DNA of 64,000 nucleotides from Hetaerina americana (Eukaryota; Arthropoda; Insecta; Odonata; Calopterygidae). The position numbers and the translations under genes were made by a program. Location of the stretch: positions 92,501 to 156,500 of the forward strand of contig JAKTNV010000169.1 of NCBI GenBank assembly GCA_022747635.1, in the 5' to 3' direction. This document shows, one piece after another, positions 1 to 9,846 of this stretch. The first letter of the stretch is position 1; each line of letters begins with the position of its first letter. Under the pieces are notes generated by a model. That model did no database searches. It was not told the DNA's origin and saw nothing but the letters and a program-made list of their open reading frames with translations.

Positions 1-1798
1 TTTATATAACCTTCCCCGGACTACAATCTTGACGTGGTGGAATGGCTCGTGCGTTCCGATGACCCCTAGAGCTGTGCTGTCGGGAGCAATAATAAAATCT
101 CCTGGTAGGGTCACCAATGCCAGATAGGTCAAAGGTTTGAAGACAGACGAAAGGTAGTCCACGCAGCGTCTGTTCCTCAGTGAGGCGACTGCAATGGCGT
201 CGGGCCCAAGTGGGGCGGCCAAGAAGTCATGGTGTCACGTTCAAAAAACTATTGAGGAAGGCAACGGGAAACTACCTCAATTACCATTCAAAAGATTAAC
301 ATTATGGACTATACAAAGATTTTGAGTCCTGGCAACTATGGGGCTCGGCCCAATCGGCCGTGTGTCGTAGCCGGCAGCGGGGGAGGTAAGGCCTCCGCGG
401 TCGTCATCGCACGAAACCCTTGCAAGAGAAAACCGGCAGCAGCAGGACAGAAAACGCAGCAGAAGAAGACCAAATTACTTAGAATAGGAACGTAGAATGT
501 TAGGACAATGACGAGGACACGGAAACCGGAGAATGATAAGCGACAGATGGAAAGGGGAAATATCGATATTTTAGGTCTATGCGAGGTGAGATGGAAAGAT
601 AGCGGGAATTATTGGAGTGATAAGTATAGAATAATATACAGCGGCGGGGACGAGAGCCAACGAGGGGTTGCTATAGTATTAAATGATGAGGTAGGGAGAA
701 GCGTAGTCAACATAGAGCCGGTACCAGATAGAATACTACTAGTAGAGATAAAAACAGAACCGACGAACTTGGTTATTATTCAGGTATACATGCAACCGAG
801 CAACCAGAAGGCAGAGGAGGTCGATAGGATATACGATCAGTTAGAGGACATAATCGCGTTTGAACCTGCAGGGAAACATTTGATAGTGATGGCGGATTGG
901 AATGCGACGGTAGGCGAAGGAAGAGATGGTGATGAGGTCCGGGACTACGGTTTAGGCACGAGGAATGACCGCGGGGAGAAAGCAGTTCAGTTCTGCTGGA
1001 GACGGGCTAGTCATCACCAACACTTGGTTTAGACACCACAAAAGATGCAGGTATACATGGAAAATGCCAGGTGACTCGGAGAGGTATCAGCTAGATTATA
1101 TCCTGGTTAGACACAGTTTTAGCAAACGTGTGATAAATTCGCACAGCTTCCCGGGAGCGGATGCGGACTTAGACCACAATTTAGTTGTTATGAACTGTAG
1201 CGTCCGTTTCGAAAAAATACGGCAGGGGCGGCGAGTTGGAAAATGGAATGTAGAAGAATTAAATGGTTTGAAAATGAAGGAATTCAAACAGGTGGTAGGA
1301 GAAATCATGGTGGATGGTGAAGAGCTACGTACTATCAAGGGAAAATGGGAATGTATTAAGAAAGGGTTGTCTAAAGTTGCAAAAGACACTATTGGAATCG
1401 TTTACGCTAAAAGGACCAAGAAACCATGGATCACGGATGAGATGATTACAAAGATGGATGACCGGCGAAAATAGAAGAATGTAAATACAGAATTAGGCAA
1501 AATGAAGTACAAAGAATTAAACAATAAATTGAGGCGGGCAACAAATAAAGCAAAAGAAGCATGGTGGAAGACAGTGCGAGGATATGCAAAGTCTGCAGAG
1601 GAAGGGTGAAATCGGTGCGCTGTACAGCAATGTTAACTCTTTATCGGGAAGTAAGAAAGGGAGATCAACGATCGCAGTTAGAGATAAGGTGGGTAAGGTA
1701 ATATTGGATGCAGGGAAGATCCAAGAGAGATGGAAGGAATAATAAAGAACTTAGACCAACAAAGTTAGACATAGAAGAGGAATATGACGTTGAGGAAG
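1..1798 (+). mobile_element. RTE-like LINE copy 1, 5' portion
   Basis: A non-LTR retrotransposon fragment that begins at the window edge with the same bases that start RTE copy 2 at 39764. The two copies align closely base for base through about 1790. It holds a 5' leader (1-303), an endonuclease coding region, and the linker towards the reverse transcriptase. Homology to copy 2 stops in the linker at about 1798, where antisense CR1 sequence takes over. The RT part missing here corresponds to about 41565-42335 of copy 2, roughly 0.77 kb. The RTE assignment rests on the endonuclease and RT motif style and is an inference; the pairing with copy 2 is directly visible. Confidence 0.8.
304..1474 (+). 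pseudogene. RTE-like LINE apurinic endonuclease domain, broken
   Basis: Encodes an exonuclease-endonuclease-phosphatase type endonuclease, the enzyme that nicks target DNA for target-primed reverse transcription. Visible motifs are RIGT followed by NVRT near the N-terminus, LGLCEVRW (catalytic Glu region), VMADWNATVG (Asp/Asn motif), LDYILVR and DLDHNLVV (His motif). It is broken in three ways: the Trp codon at about 493-495 is TAG instead of the TGG of copy 2; the frame shifts near 985-1000 so the C-terminal half is read from 965; and a stop follows the RRK motif at 1472-1474. The last two lesions are shared with copy 2, so the two copies descend from an already damaged source or from one another. 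Confidence 0.8.
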
Positions 1799-2994
1799 AT
1801 AGCATCTGATTTCAACTGAGTAGGCAGATAGTTATTCAGTGGTATGTTCATATTGTGAAATGTGTTGTATGTTAATGACAATCTACAATAAGTAGTATTT
1901 AGATTCAATTTACCTCTTGTGGAATAGTTATGGAGGTTGGATCTTAATTGGTAAGTTTCTAGATTAACTTTCACATGAGTCAGAGCCTTAAAGATATACA
2001 AACAAAATACAGTCATGATTCAATACCTAATAAAAAAAGGTTTGCAGGAATCACATGGTGGTATATTAGCAAGAGAGCGAATAGCTCTCTTTTGCAGTAG
2101 CAAAATTTGTTTAACATGAGGGGAATGACCCCATAACTCAACACCATAATTCAAATGACATGAAAGAAGGCATGGTAAAGTGTTAAACGATACTCATTTG
2201 AAATGATAAAGTTGAGCTTTCTTAACATATAAACAGCTTTACTAAGTTTATTACAGGTCTGACTGATGTGAGTCTCCCAATTAAGTTTTGTATCAATATA
2301 AATTCCTAGTATTTTAGTAGTTTCAATATCAGTTGTTTTTGATTTAAGACTGCACACAATATGCTAAGTTTTGTTAGTATTTAATTGTAAATGATTAAAA
2401 TCAAACCATTCCTTAGCCTGTTTTTGGGTAGCGCTAGATCGTAACTTTGCATCTTCTAGATGTTGACACTTTTGCACAAAAGTAGTGCCATCAGCATATA
2501 AAACAGATCTAGGTTTCATATTACAGGGCAAATCATTAATCATGACAATGAAAAGTACTGGGCCAAGCACAGAGCCCTGTGGTACACCACATTTTACTTT
2601 AAGAGCTGCAGACTGACAGCCATCAAGTTCAACCAATTGGTGGCGATCATCCAAATATGACTTCATTAGTTTCAGTGCAACTCCCTTAATACCATAATAT
2701 TCTAGCTTTGTTAGTAATATTGAATGATTAACACAGTCGAAGGCCTTACTAAGATCACATAGTGTCACTGAGACTGATTCCTTTTCTTCAAATGCATTAA
2801 TGACATAATTAACTATGGACTCTACTGCCAAAATTGTAGATTTCCCAGATCGAAAGCCATACTGGGATTTGGAAAAGAGATTATTTAACTGAAAAAAATT
2901 ACATATTTGATCTTTCATAAAAGCTTCAAAAATTTTACCAAAAACGGGGACTATGGAAATGGGGCGGTAGTTAGCTAAATCATCTTTATCACCC
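1799..2994 (-). pseudogene. CR1-like LINE RT fragment, antisense, internal piece
   Basis: Closely matches 46062-47258 of the CR1 element further right. It encodes part of a reverse transcriptase: QYGFRSGKST, LCDLSKAFDCVNH, KCGVPQGSVLGP and an altered catalytic box, VLYADGT, where the other copy has YADDT. The second catalytic Asp is therefore replaced by Gly. A stop and frame change lies near 2358-2363. The fragment lacks the 3' end of the element (45866-46061 equivalent) as well as the 5' end, which is not what target-primed insertion produces. It sits inside an RTE copy in place of about 0.77 kb of RTE sequence. Confidence 0.8.
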
Positions 2995-3660
2995 TAGTGT
3001 CAGTCAGCCAAGGGGTTGTAAGGATTGCTGAGTGAATTGGAAATTCAGGGCGACAGGTATGGGATGAGAATCAATATTAATAAAACAAAGGATATGCAAT
3101 TTTCTAGAAAGAAAAAAGCTCAGCTAAACATTAAAATAGGAGGGCAAAAACTAATGCAGATAGAACAGTTCACGTATATCTGAAGCATTTGGACCAATAC
3201 GGTCATAGTAGTAGGGACGTATGGATAAGAATAACGCTAGGCACAGAGGCTTTCATATGGAGGAGAGAGTTGATGAATGGGACGTTGAGTAAGGATATTA
3301 AAAAAATATTCGGGAAACTTTTGATATGGTGCATAGTTATATACGGAAATGTGGTCATGAAGCAGGAGGATAGTCGTGGACTGGAGGCTTATGACATGTG
3401 GGTGTTGAGAAAATGGAGAAGGTGAAATGGACCGAGAAGAAAACCAATGAGAAAGTTCTTGGTATGGTGGGTGAAGAGAGGGGTTGGTTGGGAGAAATTC
3501 TATTGAGGCAGTAAAATGGATGAAGGGCATATAGACCGAAAGGGGACTGTTCAAGATGGTAATAGAGGGGAGAATGTGGGGCAAGCAAGAAAAGGGAATG
3601 AACAGGATAAGGATGTTTCATTTAAGGATTCAAATTCCTATTAGATTATTATTATTAGGA
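2995..3660 (+). pseudogene. RTE-like LINE 3' end (RT C-terminal region and tail)
   Basis: Resumes RTE homology just downstream of the FADD catalytic box: the CQSAKGL equivalent, then the segment with QYGHSSRD and the thumb-like region ending near WVLRKWRR. It closes with an ATT-repeat tail at about 3643-3658, as expected of an RTE 3' terminus. Related copies lie at 49741-50017, 53723-54425 and 60356-61060. Several stops and frameshifts make it non-functional. It is also the left end of the composite unit that recurs at the right of the window. Confidence 0.7.
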
Positions 3661-3859
3661 GTTAATTTCATTATTTCCTTGAAAATTGTATCTTAGCACA
3701 ACAGTCTGATTTACCTAATTTCTCTTAAATTATTAGTAGTTTAAGGGTTAATTTGTCCATAAAGACATGGCCTCATTCGGCTTCCAATAATAATTTCAAT
3801 GCCCATCTTTTCATGAAGAATTTCTAGTCTTTGAGCTATTTTTGAATCATCATGATTAC

Positions 3860-4400
3860 TGATTTGCCCTGTAAAATTAAACCTACCTATGTTTTATATC
3901 CTAATCATGCTTTGTTTGTGAAAAAAAATCAAAATCTAAAAGATGCAAAGGTACGATTCAAAGCCACTCAAAGACAGGCTAATAGGCAGGTATCATATTA
4001 ATCATTTACGTTTAAATTCTAACAAAAGTCAGCATATTATATGCAGTTATAGTATATAAAAATGTACTAATGTTGAAAATTCTAAAATACTAGGAATTAA
4101 TATAGATAGAAAACTAAACTGGGAGACTCACATCAGTCAGATCTGTAATGAACTGATTACATCTCAACTTTCCCATTTCAAATGAGTATCGTTTAACTCT
4201 TGACCACGTCTTCTTTCCATGTCATTTGAAGTACAGTGATGAGCTATGGGGTCATTTCCCTAAACATATCATACAAATCTTGCTACTACACAAGAGAGAT
4301 TTTTCCTCCCTTGCTAATACACCACAATGTGATTTCTGCAGACAATTTTTAAATAGCTGTGGAGTCATGATTGTACACCATGAGGGGAAGAGCAAATCTA
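3860..4400 (+). pseudogene. Old CR1-like RT relic, sense (unit A)
   Basis: A decayed copy of the CR1-like RT C-terminal region in the sense orientation. The translated string around NLEDAKVRF, then INIDRKLNWETHISQICNEL and SNEYRLTLDH, matches the same stretch of the CR1 ORF at 45969-47183. The catalytic YADD box has decayed to a non-aspartate sequence, and stops interrupt all frames. Equivalent relics are at 54630-55165 (unit C) and 61265-61800 (unit D). It is clearly older than the antisense CR1 copies in this window. Confidence 0.65.
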
Positions 4401-6309
4401 AATAATACTATTTATTGTGGAATTTCATCAACTTACAGCGCATTTCATATTGTGGGCATTCAAATGTAAAACTGTTTGTTTTTTTACACTGTTTTTGTAA
4501 CACTGATTGTTTATTGAGAGATGAGTAAGGTGGAAATGAAATCCTATGAGTTTGGTGCATTCATCAAAATAAATCCAAGAACGCCACATAAAAACTGCTA
4601 ATTCTTCAAGGAAATTTGACAGAAATTATGATGGCTACCATTTTATTATATTTGCACATTTTGGTTTACTAAATTCTCCATTATCAAAGGACAATTGATG
4701 CATGATCGTTCATCATACTTAATGCGAATTTAACAGTTTAAATGAGCGTGCCATTATATTGGTGATGTTAAACATTTTTATATTATTGTACACAAACACT
4801 CAATCTCAAGGAGACTTCTTATTGTCTTACATTGCTCCAATATTTAATTAAATTTTGTTTCCATTGATTCTGAATTTGTATAAAAATAAAGCCCGTCTAA
4901 ATGCACAGTGTACTCAATTAAACTGCATATAATCAACCATTATCGGTTTGCTGTGAAAGTTAGTACATTAAATGCATTTGAAATATAAAGGTCACACTTG
5001 TATCCTTAAATAATGGCATTTTCAAGAATAAAAGCAATGCCAATCGAACAGAATGTAGAAGAAGAAATGAATTCAGGTCACAATCACCATAATTAAAAAG
5101 GAGTATTTCACAACAGCAAGGGATTTGTGGCGTTAATAGGTGTATTTGCGAATTGATTCAGCATATTAAATAAAATGGTACCTCACTACAGAACACAATA
5201 AAAATCTAATTTTTCGTTAACTACTTAAATATCGAATCTTCCTATTTATAACCATTGTATTTTAACAATCCATTTTGAATGATTTTGACTCAATGTATCG
5301 TTTGATCATTGCGCATGTGAAATAATACTATTTTCTAAACATTATTGACGATGTTTATAGCTGTTGTTTCACACTTGACTCCCGTTCAATTCTACCAAAA
5401 ACATAGATCTTAACTACTTCAAAAAGGAACATTTACAAATATATTTTCTACAGAGATTGATACTGCAGTCAATTCAAGCAGAGCCCAAAGCAATTAAAAC
5501 ATGGCTATCTCAGCAGCAAGTATTATTGTTGTGTATGTAATTAGGTGTTCTCCAAATTTAAAAGGCATATATCTCACAAAAGATCTCACCCGTCCATTCT
5601 TTCCAAAATACATTCACTAAGATTAGCAACCTGAAGCAGTATATCCTAGTTTACGCAAATGAGAAGCCATACCGTTAAGAATTGGCTCCATGTCATTCAG
5701 TTGGAAAGGAAAGCCTATGGTCTGTGAGTGTGTAAAGAATACTGTTTCTGAAGTACGCAATAATGTTTGTTTTGATTCGTTCATTTGGTGACGCTGTAGC
5801 CGTGGCAACAGTAACAAACAAGTGAAGAATGAAAAGTTTCGAATTAGATTGAGAATAAGATCTAATTTTAAAGAGAAATAAAGTATACTCTATGGATACT
5901 ATATTTTCGTTTATTAGGTATAAAGATCAAATACTGAAAAGGAAAATCAAATTATTGGACATGTGCGGAGACATACAAACGTTTGACTTTCCTTTCTCCA
6001 CAAATATATAATGGCAATTGAAGATGTTTTTCTTTCTTGCAAGCAAGAAAGTCATTTCATGATGTATCCGGGCTTCGTGTTGGTAATATAATAAATAAAT
6101 GAATGAATAAATTAACCATACATGGGAAGGAGTGTATAAAATACATAAAATATGTAATTATATTTAAGAATGCGAACCATTGCCTATTAGTGTACACGCC
6201 TGGGCTATCTTCTCAGCAATGCAAGATAATATCTTGTAGTTTCATTGCGGTTCTTTTTCTTCTTAGTTTCCAAATTTCGGCGTGCTTTGATGGCAGTTAA
6301 GGTGATGAC
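4401..6309. other. AT-rich part of composite unit A, no recognisable gene
   Basis: About 1.9 kb of AT-rich DNA with only short open frames, repeated almost unchanged at 55166-57085 and 61801-63710. A diverged copy of its 5440-5930 part lies at 32995-33690. It contains a short perfect hairpin at 6032-6051 (arms CTTTCTTGC and GCAAGAAAG, 2-base loop). I see no conserved protein motif. The small open frames near 5623-5817 (antisense) and in the unit C and D equivalents are not preserved in the same frame between copies. Confidence 0.6.
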
Positions 6310-6351
6310 GCATCGATGTTGCTGACGACCCATCGTCAGCAACATCGATGC
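6310..6351. repeat. 19-bp snap-back inverted repeat at Penelope fragment 5' end
   Basis: Left arm GCATCGATGTTGCTGACGA (6310-6328), 4-base spacer CCCA, right arm its exact reverse complement (6333-6351). The right arm lies inside coding sequence of the Penelope-like RT (the VSNIDA region), so the left arm is an inverted duplicate of element sequence placed exactly at the 5' truncation point. The same structure occurs at 50452-50493 (one mismatch) and 57086-57127, and is damaged in unit D at 63720-63761. Confidence 0.85.
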
Positions 6352-6770
6352 ACCAACCCACAAGCTACCGCAATTTGTTGCGCATGCTCTTCAACTCTTC
6401 GCCAGAAAAACTGACTTTTTTGCTAAAACTTCCATGGATTTCATTCACATTATTCGGAATGCTGAAGTCCAAGAAGTCAACATGCTGGTGACCTTTGATG
6501 TAATCTCCTTGTTCACAAATACGCCCATTGATGACTACATGCTACTCATCAAAATCCTCACCTCACAGGGTTTAGCTAGGGATTAACCTGGACCTCGCAA
6601 ATTCTGCCTCAGGAACTCATATTTCCTTTAGAATGACAAGTACATTAAACATCATGAAAGTGCAGCCATGGGATCAACCCTCTCTTCCGTATTACCCAAC
6701 ATTTTCATTGAGATCTCTCAGCTGAAGGCAATGGTCTTACCCAAAGAAACCAACCCGTATTGATAGTTGG
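6326..6770 (+). pseudogene. Penelope-like element RT fragment (unit A)
   Basis: Encodes a central piece of a Penelope-like reverse transcriptase: RPIVSNIDAP at the start, then FDVISLFTN (the A-motif style typical of Penelope-like RTs), and AAMGSTLSSVLPNIFIE, corresponding to the family's AAMGSPLS...ANIF motif. It is truncated on both sides, carries a stop after GLARD, and stops again near 6760. No GIY-YIG endonuclease part is present. The 5' end is the snap-back hairpin at 6310-6351. Confidence 0.75.
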
Positions 6771-7460
6771 GGTTTTTGGATGCATCAACCACTGTGGTTG
6801 TTTTTGCACCACTTTTTAAAACATTTAAAACCTCAATCCAATTTTGATAAATACGTCAATGCATAAAAAACATATAAATAGTTAAAAACAAAAATATTTA
6901 AAAAAAAAAGAAACGGAAACTCAAGTTGTCCGTTCAGGTCAGTTTCCTTTAAAAACTCGGAAACCTTACCTCAAAAGTTGGGGTCCTCTCCTAAACTATT
7001 GCTTAAATTATCTCATATTTTAAAAAAGGTATCTGGCTTTTTATAATTTATTTCTGAGTCACAATCAGGTGCAAGTTACAAACATTGCAGCAAGGTTGCA
7101 CTTTTGTCTCAATGAAGAGTGCGGGAGGGCTAAGTGCCCTATTCTCAGGCACGTGATCCTGACGTCTTCCCTCTGAATGTTCCAGATGGAAGAGGGCCCT
7201 GTCAAAACAACCAAATTTATGGCCTTAACTTCCTCGTTTTGCAAGAATCACCAAGCTTCCTTCCACTGGTTCAGAACCAAATTCCGCAAGGCAGCCCCGA
7301 CGTCCACCACAGGAAGCAAAGCTGAGTCTGTTTTGAGATTGACCAGGGCTTCCTTTGCTGCTTTGCCAGCTTTTTCAATGCCTGGTATTCCCACATGACC
7401 AGCAGTCCATATAGAGGATACCTACAACCCCTTTATCTGAAGGGACCACAGGGTATAATA

Positions 7461-8236
7461 CGAGGGTCATCCGGAAAGTAGTACCCGTTCGTGAAATAAA
7501 GACACAAAAGTAAATATTAACAAACATAAAAAATTTTATTTGAAAGAGGATACTTTAAACTACTTCTCAACATAATGTCCAAGCAAATTAAGGCATTTGT
7601 CATAACGTGTGACAAGTTTCTGTATTCCTGCTGCATAGTCCTTCGCCGCCAGCTCATTGAGATACAGGGTCACTCATCTGTAAGCTTGCGAGGGACCCAT
7701 CTTGCACAAATTTTTGCATAATGCAGATGGTGTTTAACAATTTCATGAACAATTGTTCGAGAAACATTGGGAAAATGCTCACAGATGTCATCAATTGTGA
7801 CGCGCCGATCGTTCCTCACGAATTCGTCAACTGAGCTCACCAGTTGGTCTGTAATGACAGACGGTCTCCCCGAACGCTCATCGTCGTGTGTGTTCCCCCT
7901 CCCCATGTTGAAGTTGCGACACCACCGCCGAACAGACGACTCGTCCATTACATTGTCTCCATACACCTCCTTTAATTGGCGATGAATATCACATGGGCGA
8001 ACGTTTCTTGCATTGAGGAATTTAATCACTGCCATCACTTCACAACTGGCGGCGTTCTCAATTTTTTTAAACATTGTAAACAATCACAGAAACAACACAG
8101 GCAATGCTAGCGTCACGCAACTTGGCTCAGAGAAGGCAGACAAGCCACTGAAGCTATCTGACCTCGTCCAGCGGCTACTCGCGTCGTCAGCACTTCATGC
8201 GGCACGAACGGGTACTACTTTCCGGATGCCGCCTCG
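7461..8236 (-). mobile_element. Internally deleted mariner-type transposon
   Basis: A 776-bp DNA transposon bounded by about 33-bp imperfect terminal inverted repeats (left CGAGGGTCATCCGGAAAGTA..., right ending ...CCGCCTCG) and by TA target duplications at 7459-7460 and 8237-8238. The empty site, with a single TA, is preserved in the two paralogous units at 51600-51601 and about 58234. The insertion is therefore proved within the window and happened only in unit A. It encodes the transposase N- and C-terminal ends but lacks the catalytic core, so it can only move with help in trans. Confidence 0.92.
7561..8083 (-). pseudogene. Mariner transposase with deleted catalytic core
   Basis: The 137-residue N-terminal part (7670-8083) has the paired helix-turn-helix DNA-binding region of mariner transposases: FLNARNVRPCDIHRQL, SVRRWCRNF, the DDERSGRPS linker and a second HTH with TIDDICEHFPNVSRTIVHEI. 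It ends at a stop after RKLTDE. A short C-terminal piece, ELAAKDYAAGIQKLVTRYDK to LGHYVEK, follows at about 7561-7672 in another frame. The whole DD(n)D catalytic domain between them is missing. This type of transposase is related to the one domesticated in primate SETMAR (established knowledge); assignment to a mariner subgroup is not attempted. Confidence 0.85.
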
Positions 8237-8398
8237 TAGATCTCCTGAACCATCAGGTGCATTGATGACAACACTGATATGGATTATAGGGAAATCAATA
8301 AGTGCGAACAGATAAGAGAAGAGCCATTACATTCTCTTATGTCTTTTAGGGCCCTCTTGATAGCTGACAGTTTGGCTGTGAACCCATTAATCGTCTCT

Positions 8399-9537
8399 TA
8401 ACTCTCCCCCAACCTCCGATCAACACCCTCCGCCAACCTCTGGAAAACAGTCTCCCTCAATCAATGACCAATCATCAACCGCAAATATAAGAACTGCTCT
8501 ATTGAGCATAATTACGAAACTTCACTCACCTACTGACAGTAATACCCTTATTAGCATCTTCACAAATGACCTTATACCAGCCCTTCTTCAACCTTTAAAT
8601 GGTGCCTAATTCACAAATAAACAACCACTTCCTTAAAACCTAACAATGGAACATAAATTGCATAAAAAACAAAAAACAAAAGCTTGAAAAACCACTACAA
8701 CACGAAGGCAAGACCTTCATAAGCTCCTATTTACCAAAAATATCGCAATTCACTCACCGCCTTTCCCTACCCACTTCCATTATCATCCCCACTCCTCCGA
8801 TATCCTGGATGTAGTTCTATTATTTGCAGATATCGCATTCCAAATCCTTAACCTAGATATTTCAGCCTCTGACCACTGCCCCATATTTTACTGCTTTCCT
8901 ATTCTCCTTCATACAACCAGAACTAACTAGAAGAGTTAACTGGAAACTTTTTAAAGAAAACTGCTTGGCCATTAACCTTGTCCCATCTCCTGCTAGCACT
9001 CCAGACAGAATTGGGAAAGCGGCTCAAGATTTTACAAGCACCTTAACCATAATCATTCATCGCTCTTGCTACCCTCCTTCTCCGGCCTATATCGCTGGTG
9101 CCACCCTACCTCCAGATATTTTGCGCCTAATTTCACTTAGAAACAAGACCAGAGCCCTCTGGCAATGCACTCATCTCCGCCAAGATAAAATCGGCTTCTG
9201 TGCACTTCAAAACTTTGTAACATCCAAAACTAGAACACATTGGGAAAAAACTTGGCAAGAAAAGATAAGTTCACTCTCACATAACGACAATTCGGTATGG
9301 ATCCAAGCCCACTGTCTGCAAAGGAAAAAGGTACCCAACCCGCCAATACCACATAATGGGAGAGCACTATACGATGACAGCAACAAAGCAAATACCTCTG
9401 CCGACTCCCTCGATTGCATTTTAAAAAAACATAATACATCCTCGTTGGATTCAGAAGCGTTGAACAGCGTCTCTTGCCTGTCACTTTGCCCATTCCACAT
9501 ATTCCCGGAAATTACTTCTCAAGGACTTTACTCCATT
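8399..9537 (+). pseudogene. Jockey-like LINE relic (unit A), truncated at 9537
   Basis: Contains the last ~70 codons of ORF1 (SSTANIRTALLSI, NDLIPALL) ending at ATGGTGCCTAA, in which the ORF2 start overlaps the ORF1 stop by 11 nt exactly as in the intact Jockey of this window. ORF2 starts near 8601 with VPNSQIN...; the QWN endonuclease start follows, then the frame jumps to PTHFHHHP...DILDVVL, so about 150 residues of the endonuclease are missing. SDHCPIF is mutated here but visible in sister copies, and the linker to the RT (SLSHNDNSVW) follows. The relic stops at 9537, where an antisense gypsy LTR begins. Sister relics: 28435-30830, 51762-53722, 58399-60355. Confidence 0.75.
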
Positions 9538-9675
9538 TGTCGCGTGGACATAGTAGGGTTGGGTTCGTGGAATCAAAGAGGGGCTTTCATTGCAATACAT
9601 TTATTGGACTTACTACACAAGGAGTCCGGCCCAAAAGGAGTGAGGAAGCGTAGAGACAACAGCAGGTTCGGCCTC
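9538..9675 (-). mobile_element. Gypsy LTR, antisense, 3' end
   Basis: Read on the minus strand, this ends in ...CCACGCGACA and contains the AATAAA polyadenylation motif in GTCCAATAAATG. It is nearly identical to the sense LTR end at 14150-14274. Together with 13802-14091 it appears to form one antisense LTR split by a LINE. The boundary at 9538 abuts the Jockey-like relic. Sister relics continue across this point, so it is an insertion or rearrangement breakpoint; I do not find a clean 4-5-bp target duplication. Confidence 0.65.
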
Positions 9676-9846
9676 CGTAAGAGATTTCCTCAACCTTTAG
9701 TGTCTTCAGTCACTGCTCTGCTTTGCTTACAGAGCAGTTTCTTGCAAGGGCTCTTGCGTAGCCCTTACACTGCGCCTTTCCAGCCTCCAAGGTTACTAAG
9801 GCGGGAAGAATTCTTCTGCGTTTTCAGTCGTTTGATTTATTCCCGC

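Larger units (their letters stand above)
6771..8398 (-). mobile_element. Antisense LINE 3' end with RNase H domain (unit A), split by a mariner
   Basis: On the minus strand the sequence reads as the RNase H domain and C-terminal tail of a LINE of the I/Jockey superfamily type: an AKLSAIKRAL helix (near 8350-8390), then WTAGHVGIPG followed by EKAGKAAKEAL, a QWKEAW segment, and the tail motif with REDV and RIGHLAL. A further C-terminal segment near 6940-7060 reads LGEDPNFLG-like, followed by non-coding 3' UTR down to about 6771. RNase H removes template RNA during reverse transcription. Stops are present (for example after QWKEAW). The 7461-8236 mariner interrupts it. Uninterrupted copies are at 50906-51761 and 57541-58398. 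Exact ends are uncertain. Confidence 0.65.

Noticed and set aside
5623..5817. Antisense 64-codon frame in unit A
   Set aside because: Not open in the same frame in units C and D, and no recognisable family.
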